From Acidovorax sp. 106 (GTDB lineage Bacteria > Pseudomonadota > Gammaproteobacteria > Burkholderiales > Burkholderiaceae_C), in assembly GCF_003663825.1 (NCBI RefSeq), contig NZ_RCCC01000001.1, positions 1,186,501-1,250,500 on the forward strand: DNA of 64,000 nt, in the 5' to 3' direction. The translations under genes and the position numbers were made by a program. Shown here in pieces: positions 39,571 to 47,452 of the stretch (positions within the stretch are counted from its first letter, which is position 1; every line of letters begins with the position of its first letter). The notes beneath the pieces were generated by a model. It was not told the DNA's origin. It worked only from the letters and a program-made list of their open reading frames with translations, and did not search any database.

Positions 39571-40182
39571 TCACGAAAAGTGCGACAGGATGAAGTTGAA
39601 ATCGCCGTTGAACCCGCTGCCTGCGGCCAGGTAATGCCAGCCGCTGCCGTCCAGCAGCAGGCTGCCCATCTGCACCGCGTTGAAAGGACCGAATTCGTTG
39701 GACAGCAGGTACTCGCCCAGCACCAGGCCCTGGTCGTTCTTGATGCGGATGCCCGCGTTTTTCACGGACGAGAAGTTGGCGCCGGATGCGGCGTGGATGG
39801 TCACGAAGATCGGGATCTCGTTCACGCCCGCAGGGATCTTGCTGCCGTCAATCGACAGGGTTTCGTCCACGTCCAGGTTCACGCCGGTGCGTGCATCGCC
39901 CGAGTGGGTGATGCCGCCTTCGGGCGTGGAGAACGAGCCATCGGCGTTGGTGGTCAACACGCCTTGCGGGTTGGTCTTCTTGGCGTTGTAGGTGCTCAGC
40001 ACCTGGTCAAAGCTGGTGACCTTGGCGCCACCGCCGCCATTGCTGGCCAGCAGCGCATGGGTGTCCAGGTCGTGCGCCGAATCCCACGACAGCTCCACCG
40101 TAAAGCGCGCGGGCTTGGCCAGGTTCAGAGACAGTTTGGGGGCGGTATCGCCGGGCTTGGAGAGCTTCAGTTCAAGGGCCAT
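39571..40182 (-). CDS. terD: TerD-family protein
   Basis: 203 residues, full-length TerD domain: LSLNLAKPARFTVELSWD, then DLDTHALL (residues 38-45, the calcium-binding DxD start), GGITHSGDARTG, NEIPIFVTIHAASG, and the ending FILSHFS. TerD proteins bind calcium and act in stress responses, originally found as tellurite resistance. It lies between telA and the helical-protein gene. Confidence 0.92.
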   Translation of the reverse strand: MALELKLSKPGDTAPKLSLNLAKPARFTVELSWDSAHDLDTHALLASNGGGGAKVTSFDQVLSTYNAKKTNPQGVLTTNADGSFSTPEGGITHSGDARTGVNLDVDETLSIDGSKIPAGVNEIPIFVTIHAASGANFSSVKNAGIRIKNDQGLVLGEYLLSNEFGPFNAVQMGSLLLDGSGWHYLAAGSGFNGDFNFILSHFS

Positions 40183-40267
40183 GTCGGTTTCCTTCGGGGC
40201 AACATCAGGGGGTGTCTGGGCGCCCCGCCCTCACAGCGCATTGCGCGGGGCGGGCCGGGGGCCAGGG

Positions 40268-41503
40268 TCAGTATTTCAGGGCCTGGTCGGGGCGCAGCTG
40301 CTGGCCCACGGCCAGCATGTCCTGGCGGGCCTGGGCAAACATCTCGCGCGCCTGGGCAAACTTTTGCTGGTTGTCGGCACGGGCTTGCTCCACCACGCCC
40401 ACCAGCTGCGCGGTGTCGGCCACGATGGCCTGCAGCTGCTGCGCCTGGGCCAGGCGGTTATCGCCCGGTGCGTTGGCGGCCTTGGTCACCACGTCTTTCA
40501 TCAGCGCCGAGCGCACACCCGCCAGGTTCTGGTCCAGCGCCGCGCCCTGGTCGGCCAGTTGCTGCACCGACTGGGTGACCAGCGCGCCGTGCAAGGTCAG
40601 CAGGGTCATCTTGATGCTGGCAAAGCGGCTCGATGCGGTGGTGGTGGTTTCTTGCAGCGTGGCAATGGCGGCGTTTTGCAGTTGCCGGATTACCAGCTGG
40701 TCGGCCGGCAGGCGGCTGAGCGTGCCTTCGAGCGCCAGCGCGCGCGATTCCAGCGCCTGCAGCTTGTCTTTGAGTTCGGTAACGTGGGCCGTGTCTTGCG
40801 GGTTGCCGGGCTGGGCGCTTTGCTCGGCCTGGGCCACCTGCTCGCGGGCACGCGCCAAAAACAGCGACAAAAAGGCCACCACCACGACAAAGTCGCTGTA
40901 GCGGTCGCGGTACGAATCCTTGAGCTGCTCCAGCGCACGGATTTCGGTGTCGAGCTTGTGCTGCTCTTGGCGCAGCTCGCCGTCCATCTTTTGCACCACA
41001 TCGACCAGCGTCTTGGTCTTGCCCAGGGCGAGGCGGCGGGTTTCTTCCCACACGGCGGCCAGCGCCTTGGCTGCAGCCGCCTTGTTGAACAGGCCACCAA
41101 TGCGCGAGAGCAAAGTGGGTTCGGGGTTCAGGATGCGCTGCGCCAGCGCGGGCAAGTCTTCCTTGTCGACGGCCTCTTTGAGGCTGGCGATCAGCTTGAA
41201 AATCTTGGGATCGTTGCCCTGATCGATGCGCGAGAGAAAGCCGTCGAGCGTGCGGTGCAGGGCCGTTTCCACGTCGCCCCCCAGGGTGACGACCTCGCGC
41301 GTGGGCAGAGTCAGAAAGTCCACCTGCGACAGGTTTTGCTGCACCAGCTGCTGCTGATCGGCGTGGAGCGTGACGGGAAAGTGCGCAGGCAACGCCACAG
41401 GAGCGGCCGAAACCGCCGCCATGGACACCGCCTCCTGAGCGGGGGGCTGCGTCACCAAGGCGTTGCCGCCAATCACAGTCGCGGCCAGTGGATTGCGGGT
41501 CAT
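40268..41503 (-). CDS. TelA-like toxic anion resistance protein
   Basis: 411 residues, TelA/KlaA family. It is nearly all helical, with QQLVQQNLSQVDF, FLSRIDQGNDPKIFKL, and a long coiled coil (KMDGELRQEQHKLDTEIRALE onward). Family members are found with TerD proteins in tellurite, colicin and phage-related stress loci; the biochemical role is unknown. The ATG at 41503 is preceded by an AGAGAAG site. It lies 88 bases after the secreted-protein gene and 85 bases before terD. Confidence 0.8.
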   Translation of the reverse strand: MTRNPLAATVIGGNALVTQPPAQEAVSMAAVSAAPVALPAHFPVTLHADQQQLVQQNLSQVDFLTLPTREVVTLGGDVETALHRTLDGFLSRIDQGNDPKIFKLIASLKEAVDKEDLPALAQRILNPEPTLLSRIGGLFNKAAAAKALAAVWEETRRLALGKTKTLVDVVQKMDGELRQEQHKLDTEIRALEQLKDSYRDRYSDFVVVVAFLSLFLARAREQVAQAEQSAQPGNPQDTAHVTELKDKLQALESRALALEGTLSRLPADQLVIRQLQNAAIATLQETTTTASSRFASIKMTLLTLHGALVTQSVQQLADQGAALDQNLAGVRSALMKDVVTKAANAPGDNRLAQAQQLQAIVADTAQLVGVVEQARADNQQKFAQAREMFAQARQDMLAVGQQLRPDQALKY

Positions 41504-41591
41504 GGGCTTCTCTGGGAGTTCATCAACAGCGGCGGAGTTTAATGGCGAACCCATGGCGCTGCGGCTAGCGCCAAGGCTGCGCGCACCCTCT

Positions 41592-42536
41592 TCAATACAC
41601 CCCTTGAGGGCACTTGGCCTTGTGGGCGGGCTTGATCTCTACGGGTTGCCACCGGTCATCCAAGGCCCACGCACTGGCGCGCTTGCGCGTGATCTGGTTG
41701 CCCTTGCCCAGGCTGCTCACATTGATGGCGACCACCTTGTTGAACTTGCCAAAGCTGCAATCAATCTCAAACTCCAGCCCCTCTTTGACGGAGACCACAG
41801 GCAGGAGAACCTCCACCAGTTTCAGCGGGGACTTGGCCATTTCTGCGGGGGGCAGGCTGTCGTAGGCGCTTGTCACGTCCACCACAAAGCCGGCCCGGGA
41901 GAATTGCTCCAGTCCATTGCCTGGGGCGTTACCTGCGGTGCTGCCTGCGGTCGACTTTGCCCAAAAGCCCGCGCTCTTGCCCGCCACGGTGTCAGACGAC
42001 AGGTTGGACCATTGCTGGCGCAGTTCTTTGCGCGATGGCAAGGGCCCAACGGAGGGCTGCGGCGCTGAAAGGGGCGCGGGCGCAGCGGACGGCGCGGCAG
42101 CCGCTGGTGAGGGCGCCGCCTTGGCCACAGGCATGGAGGCCGCTTCGCCCTTGAATTGGTACTTGCCATCAAACGGCACATCGCCCCAGGCACTGGCACA
42201 GGTCTCGACATGCAGCTGCATGCCGCCTGCCGCACGCTTCAAGGTCATGCTGCAACGGCCTTCGCTGAAGCTCCAGCCGCCGGGCGCGTCGGACAAACGG
42301 CCTTCGCCAGCGCCGCTGCGCAACTGGCCCGGCTTGCCGATCTCTGAGACTTCCAGCGTGAACTTGCCATTGGGCTTGACGGTCAACACGCGCTCGAACC
42401 GGCTGTCGCTGGCGTCATACACACCGGCCTTGGGGTAAGGGCTGTAGTCGCCAGACAGTGCGGGGGCCGCCAGGCTCAGCAGCGCAGCCCCGGTGAACAG
42501 GCAACGTGCAGCACGAGGGAAGGTGGGTGATTTCAT
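41592..42536 (-). CDS. Unrecognised secreted protein at the head of the Ter island
   Basis: 314 residues with a signal peptide (MKSPTFPRAARCLFTGAAL, cleaved near ALSG). The first domain (about 30-130) looks like a small beta-rich lipocalin/META-like fold with a Cys pair (GRCSMTL, ETCASAW). A Pro/Ala linker (about 135-175) is followed by a second domain ending KAKCPQGVY. No family is recognised. Same strand and close spacing suggest co-transcription with telA, terD and the rest, but membership in the Ter system is inference. Confidence 0.6.
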   Translation of the reverse strand: MKSPTFPRAARCLFTGAALLSLAAPALSGDYSPYPKAGVYDASDSRFERVLTVKPNGKFTLEVSEIGKPGQLRSGAGEGRLSDAPGGWSFSEGRCSMTLKRAAGGMQLHVETCASAWGDVPFDGKYQFKGEAASMPVAKAAPSPAAAAPSAAPAPLSAPQPSVGPLPSRKELRQQWSNLSSDTVAGKSAGFWAKSTAGSTAGNAPGNGLEQFSRAGFVVDVTSAYDSLPPAEMAKSPLKLVEVLLPVVSVKEGLEFEIDCSFGKFNKVVAINVSSLGKGNQITRKRASAWALDDRWQPVEIKPAHKAKCPQGVY

Positions 42537-42801
42537 GCAAGCCAGACGAGGAAAAGGGGACAAGGAAGGGGGAAACCAGCACCCATCGCTCGGCCGACCG
42601 AGGCTGCACAGGGCGCACGATCTTATCGAGCCCCCTGCCCAGGAAAGCGCCACAGAGCGCCAACCACACACCTCCCAACAATCCTTACACCTTGCAACCA
42701 CCCACACCACGGGCCTAGAAACTGGGGCCACTTTGACGCACTCCGCCCAAGAGGCCTCCGAGCGATCGTCAGGCTGCGGGCTGCGCTAGCGCCGTGCAGC
42801 C
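42537..42801. other. Non-coding gap between ubiA and the Ter-island head
   Basis: 265 bases without a convincing gene, repeat copy or promoter pair. It should contain the promoter of the leftward Ter island and the end of ubiA; no clear terminator was seen. Confidence 0.4.
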
Positions 42802-43707
42802 TCAAGCGCCAACAAACCCCATCCACCGCAGCAGGTAGCTGCCCGCAATGCCCGCAAACACCGTGGCGCCCAGCCAGTGGTTGATGCGGAACGCCTTGAA
42901 GCAGCCCTCGCGGGTGCGCGTGCGGATCAGCGTGAAGTGCCACACGGCCTGAGCCAGCGCCGCAGCAAGCGCTATATAAAAAATAGCGCCTAGCGCATAA
43001 GGAGCAAGCGCTACAGCCCAAATTCCTATGAAAAGCAGATAGAACAGCACAATACCCGCCACATCGAACCGCCCCAGGGTGATGGCCGAGGTCTTGATGC
43101 CGATCTTGAGGTCGTCATCGCGGTCCACCATGGCGTACTCGGTGTCGTAGGCCAGCACCCAGAACATATTGCCCAGCCACATCCACCACGCCACGGCAGG
43201 CACGCTGCCCTGCACCGCCGCAAAGGCGATGACGATGCCAAAGTTGAACGCAATACCCAGCACTGCCTGCGGCATGGAAATGATGCGCTTGGTGAACGGG
43301 TAGGCAATGGCCACCAGCACGGCGGGCACGGACCAGAGGATGGCGGCGGTGTTGGTGGTGAGCACCAGGCCAAACGACACCAGCGCCAGGACAGCCCCCA
43401 GGCCCAGGGCCTCCTTGACGGAAACCTGCCCAGTGGTCACGGGCCGCTGCGCGGTGCGCTTGACGTGCTTGTCAAAGTCGCGGTCGGCCACGTCGTTCAC
43501 GCAACAACCGGCGCTACGCATGAGGAGGGTGCCCAGCACAAACACAATCAGCAGGTGCCAGCCGGGGAAGCCGTCCGCCGCAATCCACAGCGCGCCGAGC
43601 GTGGGCCACAGGCACACCAACCAGCCTGCGGGGCGGTCCCAGCGGATGAGGTCGAGATAGAGCGAGAAGCGGCTGCGGGGGGCGTCGGGTGTGGTGGTGG
43701 CGGTCAT
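42802..43707 (-). CDS. ubiA: 4-hydroxybenzoate octaprenyltransferase
   Basis: 301 residues, an integral membrane prenyltransferase of ubiquinone synthesis. It has the first Asp-rich motif NDVADRDFD (about 71-79) and the second [12 protein letters not shown] (about 187-198), with nine or so hydrophobic helices. A family-1 repeat (R6) lies inside the 3' part and encodes a predicted helix ([20 protein letters not shown]), so this segment may differ from orthologues. Confidence 0.95.
   Translation of the reverse strand: MTATTTPDAPRSRFSLYLDLIRWDRPAGWLVCLWPTLGALWIAADGFPGWHLLIVFVLGTLLMRSAGCCVNDVADRDFDKHVKRTAQRPVTTGQVSVKEALGLGAVLALVSFGLVLTTNTAAILWSVPAVLVAIAYPFTKRIISMPQAVLGIAFNFGIVIAFAAVQGSVPAVAWWMWLGNMFWVLAYDTEYAMVDRDDDLKIGIKTSAITLGRFDVAGIVLFYLLFIGIWAVALAPYALGAIFYIALAAALAQAVWHFTLIRTRTREGCFKAFRINHWLGATVFAGIAGSYLLRWMGFVGA
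42964..43016. repeat. Family-1 palindromic repeat, copy R6 (inside ubiA)
   Basis: AGCAAGCGCTATATAAAA, then AATAGCGCCTAGCGCATAA, then CAAGCGCTACAG. It carries the AGCGCT and TAGCGC core elements, stays in frame, and encodes part of a membrane helix of UbiA. Confidence 0.55.
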
Positions 43708-43742
43708 GGGGCGGGATTTTCACCCATGCCCGGCGCGGACAT

Positions 43743-43776
43743 GAAAAACGCCCGGGGCCTTTCGGCCACCGGGCGT
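43743..43776 (-). terminator. Rho-independent terminator of dps
   Basis: On the minus strand, ACGCCCGGT then GGCC-GAAA-GGCC then CCGGGCGT forms a long GC stem with a tetraloop, followed by TTTTT. It lies 41 bases after the dps stop. Confidence 0.85.
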
Positions 43777-43816
43777 GAGCGTCACCAAGCAGTGAGGTGT
43801 TTGCGCTTCTGATTTC

Positions 43817-44335
43817 TTATTCTTCGAGCAGCGAGCGCAGCATCCACGCCGTCTGTTCGTGCACCGTCAAGCGCTGGGTCAGCAAGTCGGCCGTGGGCTC
43901 GTCGCTGGCCTTGTCGGCCAGGGGGAACAGGCTGCGTGCGGTGCGGGCCACGGCTTCGTGGCCTTCGACCAGCACGCGCACCATGTCCAGCGCCTTGGGG
44001 GGTTTGGCAGGGGCGTCGGGCACGGTGGCCAGCTTGCCAAACTCGGCGTACGAGCCCGGAGCCACATGGCCCAGCGAGCGGATGCGCTCGGCAATCGGGT
44101 CCACCGCGTTCCACAGTTCGGTGTACTGCGCCATGAACATGGTGTGCAGCGTGTTGAACATGGGGCCCGTCACGTTCCAGTGGAAGTTGTGGGTGGTGAG
44201 GTACAGGGTGTAGGTGTCGGCCAGCAGGCGCGACAGACCCTGGGCGATGGCAGCGCGGTCTTTGTCGCTGATGCCGATGTTGATGCTGGGGGCAGAGGTC
44301 TTGCCGGGTGCGGCTTTGCCAGAAGCTTTGGCCAT
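43817..44335 (-). CDS. dps: DNA starvation/stationary phase protection protein Dps
   Basis: 172 residues, a ferritin-like dodecameric protein. The inter-subunit ferroxidase ligands are visible: His in [10 protein letters not shown] (two His), and Asp/Glu in [11 protein letters not shown]. The N-terminus is Lys/Ala-rich ([12 protein letters not shown]), which in Dps binds DNA. It lies about 2.1 kb from oxyR, a known dps activator in other bacteria. The ATG at 44335 is chosen over the longer frame. Confidence 0.96.
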   Translation of the reverse strand: MAKASGKAAPGKTSAPSINIGISDKDRAAIAQGLSRLLADTYTLYLTTHNFHWNVTGPMFNTLHTMFMAQYTELWNAVDPIAERIRSLGHVAPGSYAEFGKLATVPDAPAKPPKALDMVRVLVEGHEAVARTARSLFPLADKASDEPTADLLTQRLTVHEQTAWMLRSLLEE

Positions 44336-44489
44336 GGGTGAGGTTCCTTCCGTGCGGAGAACATGAAACACCCCGCGTTGCGCGGGGTCCTCAAACACTG
44401 TAGCGCAAGGCACCGGTCCACCGTGTCAGCCAATGCCGATGCCTTGCACCTGGGTCAAGAAAACACGCAGGCGGATCCTATCCGCAGAC

Positions 44490-46229
44490 TCACTGCATCT
44501 GCGGCAGATTGCCGATGCGCACCAGCATTTCGGTGAACATCTGCATGTCCGCGTCCAGGTCCACCACTTCCTTGAACTCCTTGGCGTTGTGGGCCGTGTA
44601 CTTCTTGCCCGGCATGGCGGGGCCAAAGTTGATGGCGTTGGGCATCAGCTTGGCCGTGGTGCTGCCAGCGGTGGGCACAGGCTGCGCAGGCAGGCCCGTG
44701 GTGTCGCCAAAGGTGTTGAGCAGCGTGGCCAGCCAGGCGCCCTTGGGGTCACGGGCCATCCAGTTGCCTTGGTTGTGGTCCACCTCGACCGCCACACCGG
44801 CCTGGTTGCCCCAGGCCTTGATGCGCTCGGTGGTGGCCTTCGCCAACGCTTCGGGCGTGTTGCCACGGGGCATGCGCACGTTCACCAGCACATCGACCTT
44901 GCCGTCTTTCTCACGGATCAGGTTGGGCGACATGGTCAGCGGGCCCATGAAGTCGTCGCTGTAAGCCAGGCCCAGGGTGCGACCAAGGTAGTCCACGCCA
45001 TAAAGGTCCGCGATGTATTTCACGGCGTGGGCATAGCCATTGGCCGCCACCGCCAGGCCCGATTGCTGCAGGAACAGCGCCAGGCGCGGCAGCGGGTTCA
45101 CGCCTTCTTCGGGGCGCGAGCCGTGGGCCGAGACACCCGTGACCTTGACCAGCACATCTGCGCCGTCACGCGCCACGTCGATGCTGAATTGGCCGCCCTG
45201 GCCGGTGTATTTGCCGATAAAGGCGTCTTTGCCAGCGCTGAGCTGACGTGCAATGGCGTCGGCATTGCCGCCACGCAGGCGGGCGGTGGCCGTCTGGGGC
45301 ACTGCGTTGGCCGACGCGGCGCCGGCCATGGCCACGATGGTGGGCTGACTGCCTGCAGCGCCGCCCAGCGCAAAGGTGGTGCGCAGCGCGCCCGACCCCT
45401 TTTCCGCCACCACAGCGGGGTACTTGCTGTCGAGCACGATGTTGTACTCGGGCAGCGCGGTCTTGGCACGGTAGTACTTCATCGCGTCACCACCGGTTTC
45501 TTCGGTGGTTTCGATCATGAGGCGGATGGTGCGGGCCAGCGGCAGACCGCTTTCCTTCACCGCCTTCATGGCATACAGCACGGTGGCGATGGAGCCCTTG
45601 TCGTCAATGGAGCCCCGGCCGTACAGGTTGCCACCCACGCGGGTCAGCTTGAAGGGGTCGAGCTTGGTGCCGTCGTCCAGCACCCATTCATCAGCCACCA
45701 CAGGCACCACGTCGGCGTGGGTCAGGATGCCAAACTCTTCGGGGCCGCTGCCGGGCAGCTTCACTTCAAAAATGCGGTTGTCCACGTTGCGGTATTGCAG
45801 GCCAAACTCTTTGGCCATGCCTTCCACCAGGGTGCCAAAAGCAATGATGTGCTTGTCCTCATGCGGCGGCACCTTGTCGGATCGCACCGTGGGAATGGCC
45901 ACCATGCGCGCCGTGGCGTCGATCACGGCGGTCTGGTTCTTCAGGCGGTTGTACAGGCCCAGCAGGCGGCTGATGTTGACGAGGTCATCGCCCAGCAGCG
46001 TGGCCTTGCTGCCGTAGGCTGCCACGGCGGGGGCCAGCTCGGGCTGCATTTGGGCCGACAACGCCAGGAACTGGCTGAAGCTGCCAGACGCAGCGGTGGC
46101 CGACATGGCGGCGGGCGCTGCGGCAATGCGGTCCATCTCGGCCTTTTTGAGGGGGCCGCTGGCCTGGGGCACAGTGGAACAGGCGGACAGGGCAGCCACC
46201 AGCGTGGCGGTGAGCCAAAGCTTCTTCAT
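44490..46229 (-). CDS. M20-family dipeptidase, lipoprotein
   Basis: 579 residues. It starts with a lipoprotein signal (MKKLWLTATLVAALSACST, lipobox LSAC), so it is anchored in the envelope facing the periplasm. The M20 peptidase domain has zinc ligands in THADVVP, GRGSIDDKG, ETTEETGG and DSKYPAVVAEKG, most like PepV dipeptidases; the lid domain lies at about 290-440. It is longer than PepV (about 470) because of a roughly 100-residue N-terminal helical region. It stands alone between dps and oxyR. Confidence 0.88.
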   Translation of the reverse strand: MKKLWLTATLVAALSACSTVPQASGPLKKAEMDRIAAAPAAMSATAASGSFSQFLALSAQMQPELAPAVAAYGSKATLLGDDLVNISRLLGLYNRLKNQTAVIDATARMVAIPTVRSDKVPPHEDKHIIAFGTLVEGMAKEFGLQYRNVDNRIFEVKLPGSGPEEFGILTHADVVPVVADEWVLDDGTKLDPFKLTRVGGNLYGRGSIDDKGSIATVLYAMKAVKESGLPLARTIRLMIETTEETGGDAMKYYRAKTALPEYNIVLDSKYPAVVAEKGSGALRTTFALGGAAGSQPTIVAMAGAASANAVPQTATARLRGGNADAIARQLSAGKDAFIGKYTGQGGQFSIDVARDGADVLVKVTGVSAHGSRPEEGVNPLPRLALFLQQSGLAVAANGYAHAVKYIADLYGVDYLGRTLGLAYSDDFMGPLTMSPNLIREKDGKVDVLVNVRMPRGNTPEALAKATTERIKAWGNQAGVAVEVDHNQGNWMARDPKGAWLATLLNTFGDTTGLPAQPVPTAGSTTAKLMPNAINFGPAMPGKKYTAHNAKEFKEVVDLDADMQMFTEMLVRIGNLPQMQ

Positions 46230-46445
46230 GAGAACCTCTCTCTTCTTGGAGTCATAAGCCGCCGTTGCCATGTGGTCGGCAACATTGCGGGTCAGGGGAA
46301 TGCAAACACAATGCAAACGCCGGGCACGCGGTGCCAGCGCGGCGCGAGTGTAGCCCCGCCCAGCGACGGACCGGGGGTAACAAAAAGTTACGCCACATCG
46401 CCCACTGCGACGGGCCAGCAGGCCCGGCATCCCGGCCAGCCAACG

Positions 46446-47411
46446 TCAGGACAGGCGCGTCACACCCGGCAGTTCGCAAGCGTAGATGGCGTTGCGCAGC
46501 GAGGCAATGGCTTCGTAGCGCGTGAAACTGCGCCGCCAAGCCAGCACCACGCGGCGCATGGGTGGCGGGCCGCCGTCTTTTTCCTGGATGGGAAGGTAGC
46601 GGATGTAGCTCTCGTCGCTCTTGCGGCGGCGCGACACTGTGAGCAGCGCATCGCGCGGGACCGACAGGCGGGGCACCAGCGTCACGCCCATGCCGGCGGC
46701 CACCATGTGCTTGATGGTCTCTAGCGACGAGCCTTCAAACGACTTGCGGATGCCCTCGGCATTGCTGGCAAAGCGAGCAAACTCGGGGCACACCTCCAGC
46801 ACATGGTCGCGAAAGCAGTGGCCCGCGCCCAGCAGCAACATGGTTTCGTTCTTGAGTTCGGCCGCCGTGACCGACTTTTTGGCCGCCAGCTCGTGCGTGC
46901 TGGGCACGGCGGCCATGAAGGGCTCGTCGTACAGCGGCGCCATGGCCAGGCCGGTGTCGGGGAAGGGCTCAGCCAGGATGGCGCAATCGATCTCGCCCGT
47001 GCGCAGCATCTCCAGCAGCTTGACGGTGAAGTTCTCCTGCAGCATCAGCGGCATTTGTGGCGTGCGCGTGATGGACTGGCGCACCAGCTCGGGCAGCAGA
47101 TAGGGCCCGATGGTGTAGATCACGCCCAGCGTGAGCGGCCCGGCCAGCGGGTCCTTGCCGCGCTTGGCGATTTCCTTGATGGCCGCCGCCTGCTCCAGCA
47201 CGCTTTGCGCCTGGCGCACGATGTCCTCGCCCAGCGGAGTCACCGTGACCTCGCCCGCGCTGCGCTCGAAAAGCTTCACGTCCAGCTCTTCTTCCAGCTT
47301 CTTGATGGCCACCGAGAGCGTGGGTTGCGACACATAGCAGGCATCGGCCGCGTGGCCAAAGTGCTTCTCGCGGGCCACCGCAACGATGTACTTGAGTTCG
47401 GTGAGGGTCAT
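46446..47411 (-). CDS. oxyR: Hydrogen peroxide-sensing regulator OxyR
   Basis: 321 residues, LysR family. The peroxide-sensing cysteines are at 199 and 208 (GHCFRDHVLEVCPEF), exactly the numbering of E. coli OxyR. The HTH covers residues 1-60 (LTELKYIVAVAREKHFGHAA). It follows recG on the same strand with a 41-base gap. Confidence 0.97.
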   Translation of the reverse strand: MTLTELKYIVAVAREKHFGHAADACYVSQPTLSVAIKKLEEELDVKLFERSAGEVTVTPLGEDIVRQAQSVLEQAAAIKEIAKRGKDPLAGPLTLGVIYTIGPYLLPELVRQSITRTPQMPLMLQENFTVKLLEMLRTGEIDCAILAEPFPDTGLAMAPLYDEPFMAAVPSTHELAAKKSVTAAELKNETMLLLGAGHCFRDHVLEVCPEFARFASNAEGIRKSFEGSSLETIKHMVAAGMGVTLVPRLSVPRDALLTVSRRRKSDESYIRYLPIQEKDGGPPPMRRVVLAWRRSFTRYEAIASLRNAIYACELPGVTRLS

Positions 47412-47452
47412 GGTGTGTTCCTGCGGGCCGCATCAATGTTGATGGCAGCGTC

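Noticed and set aside
37695..42536. Calling the TerD/TelA genes a tellurite resistance operon
   Set aside because: terA, terB, terC, terE and terZ are absent; the name reflects family history and the function here is not established.
42537..42801. N-terminal extension of the secreted Ter-island protein into this gap
   Set aside because: The in-frame upstream codons are not signal-peptide-like; the ATG at 42536 directly opens a good signal peptide.
44433..46724. 763-residue plus-strand frame
   Set aside because: Antisense to the M20 peptidase and the oxyR 3' end; no recognisable domain.
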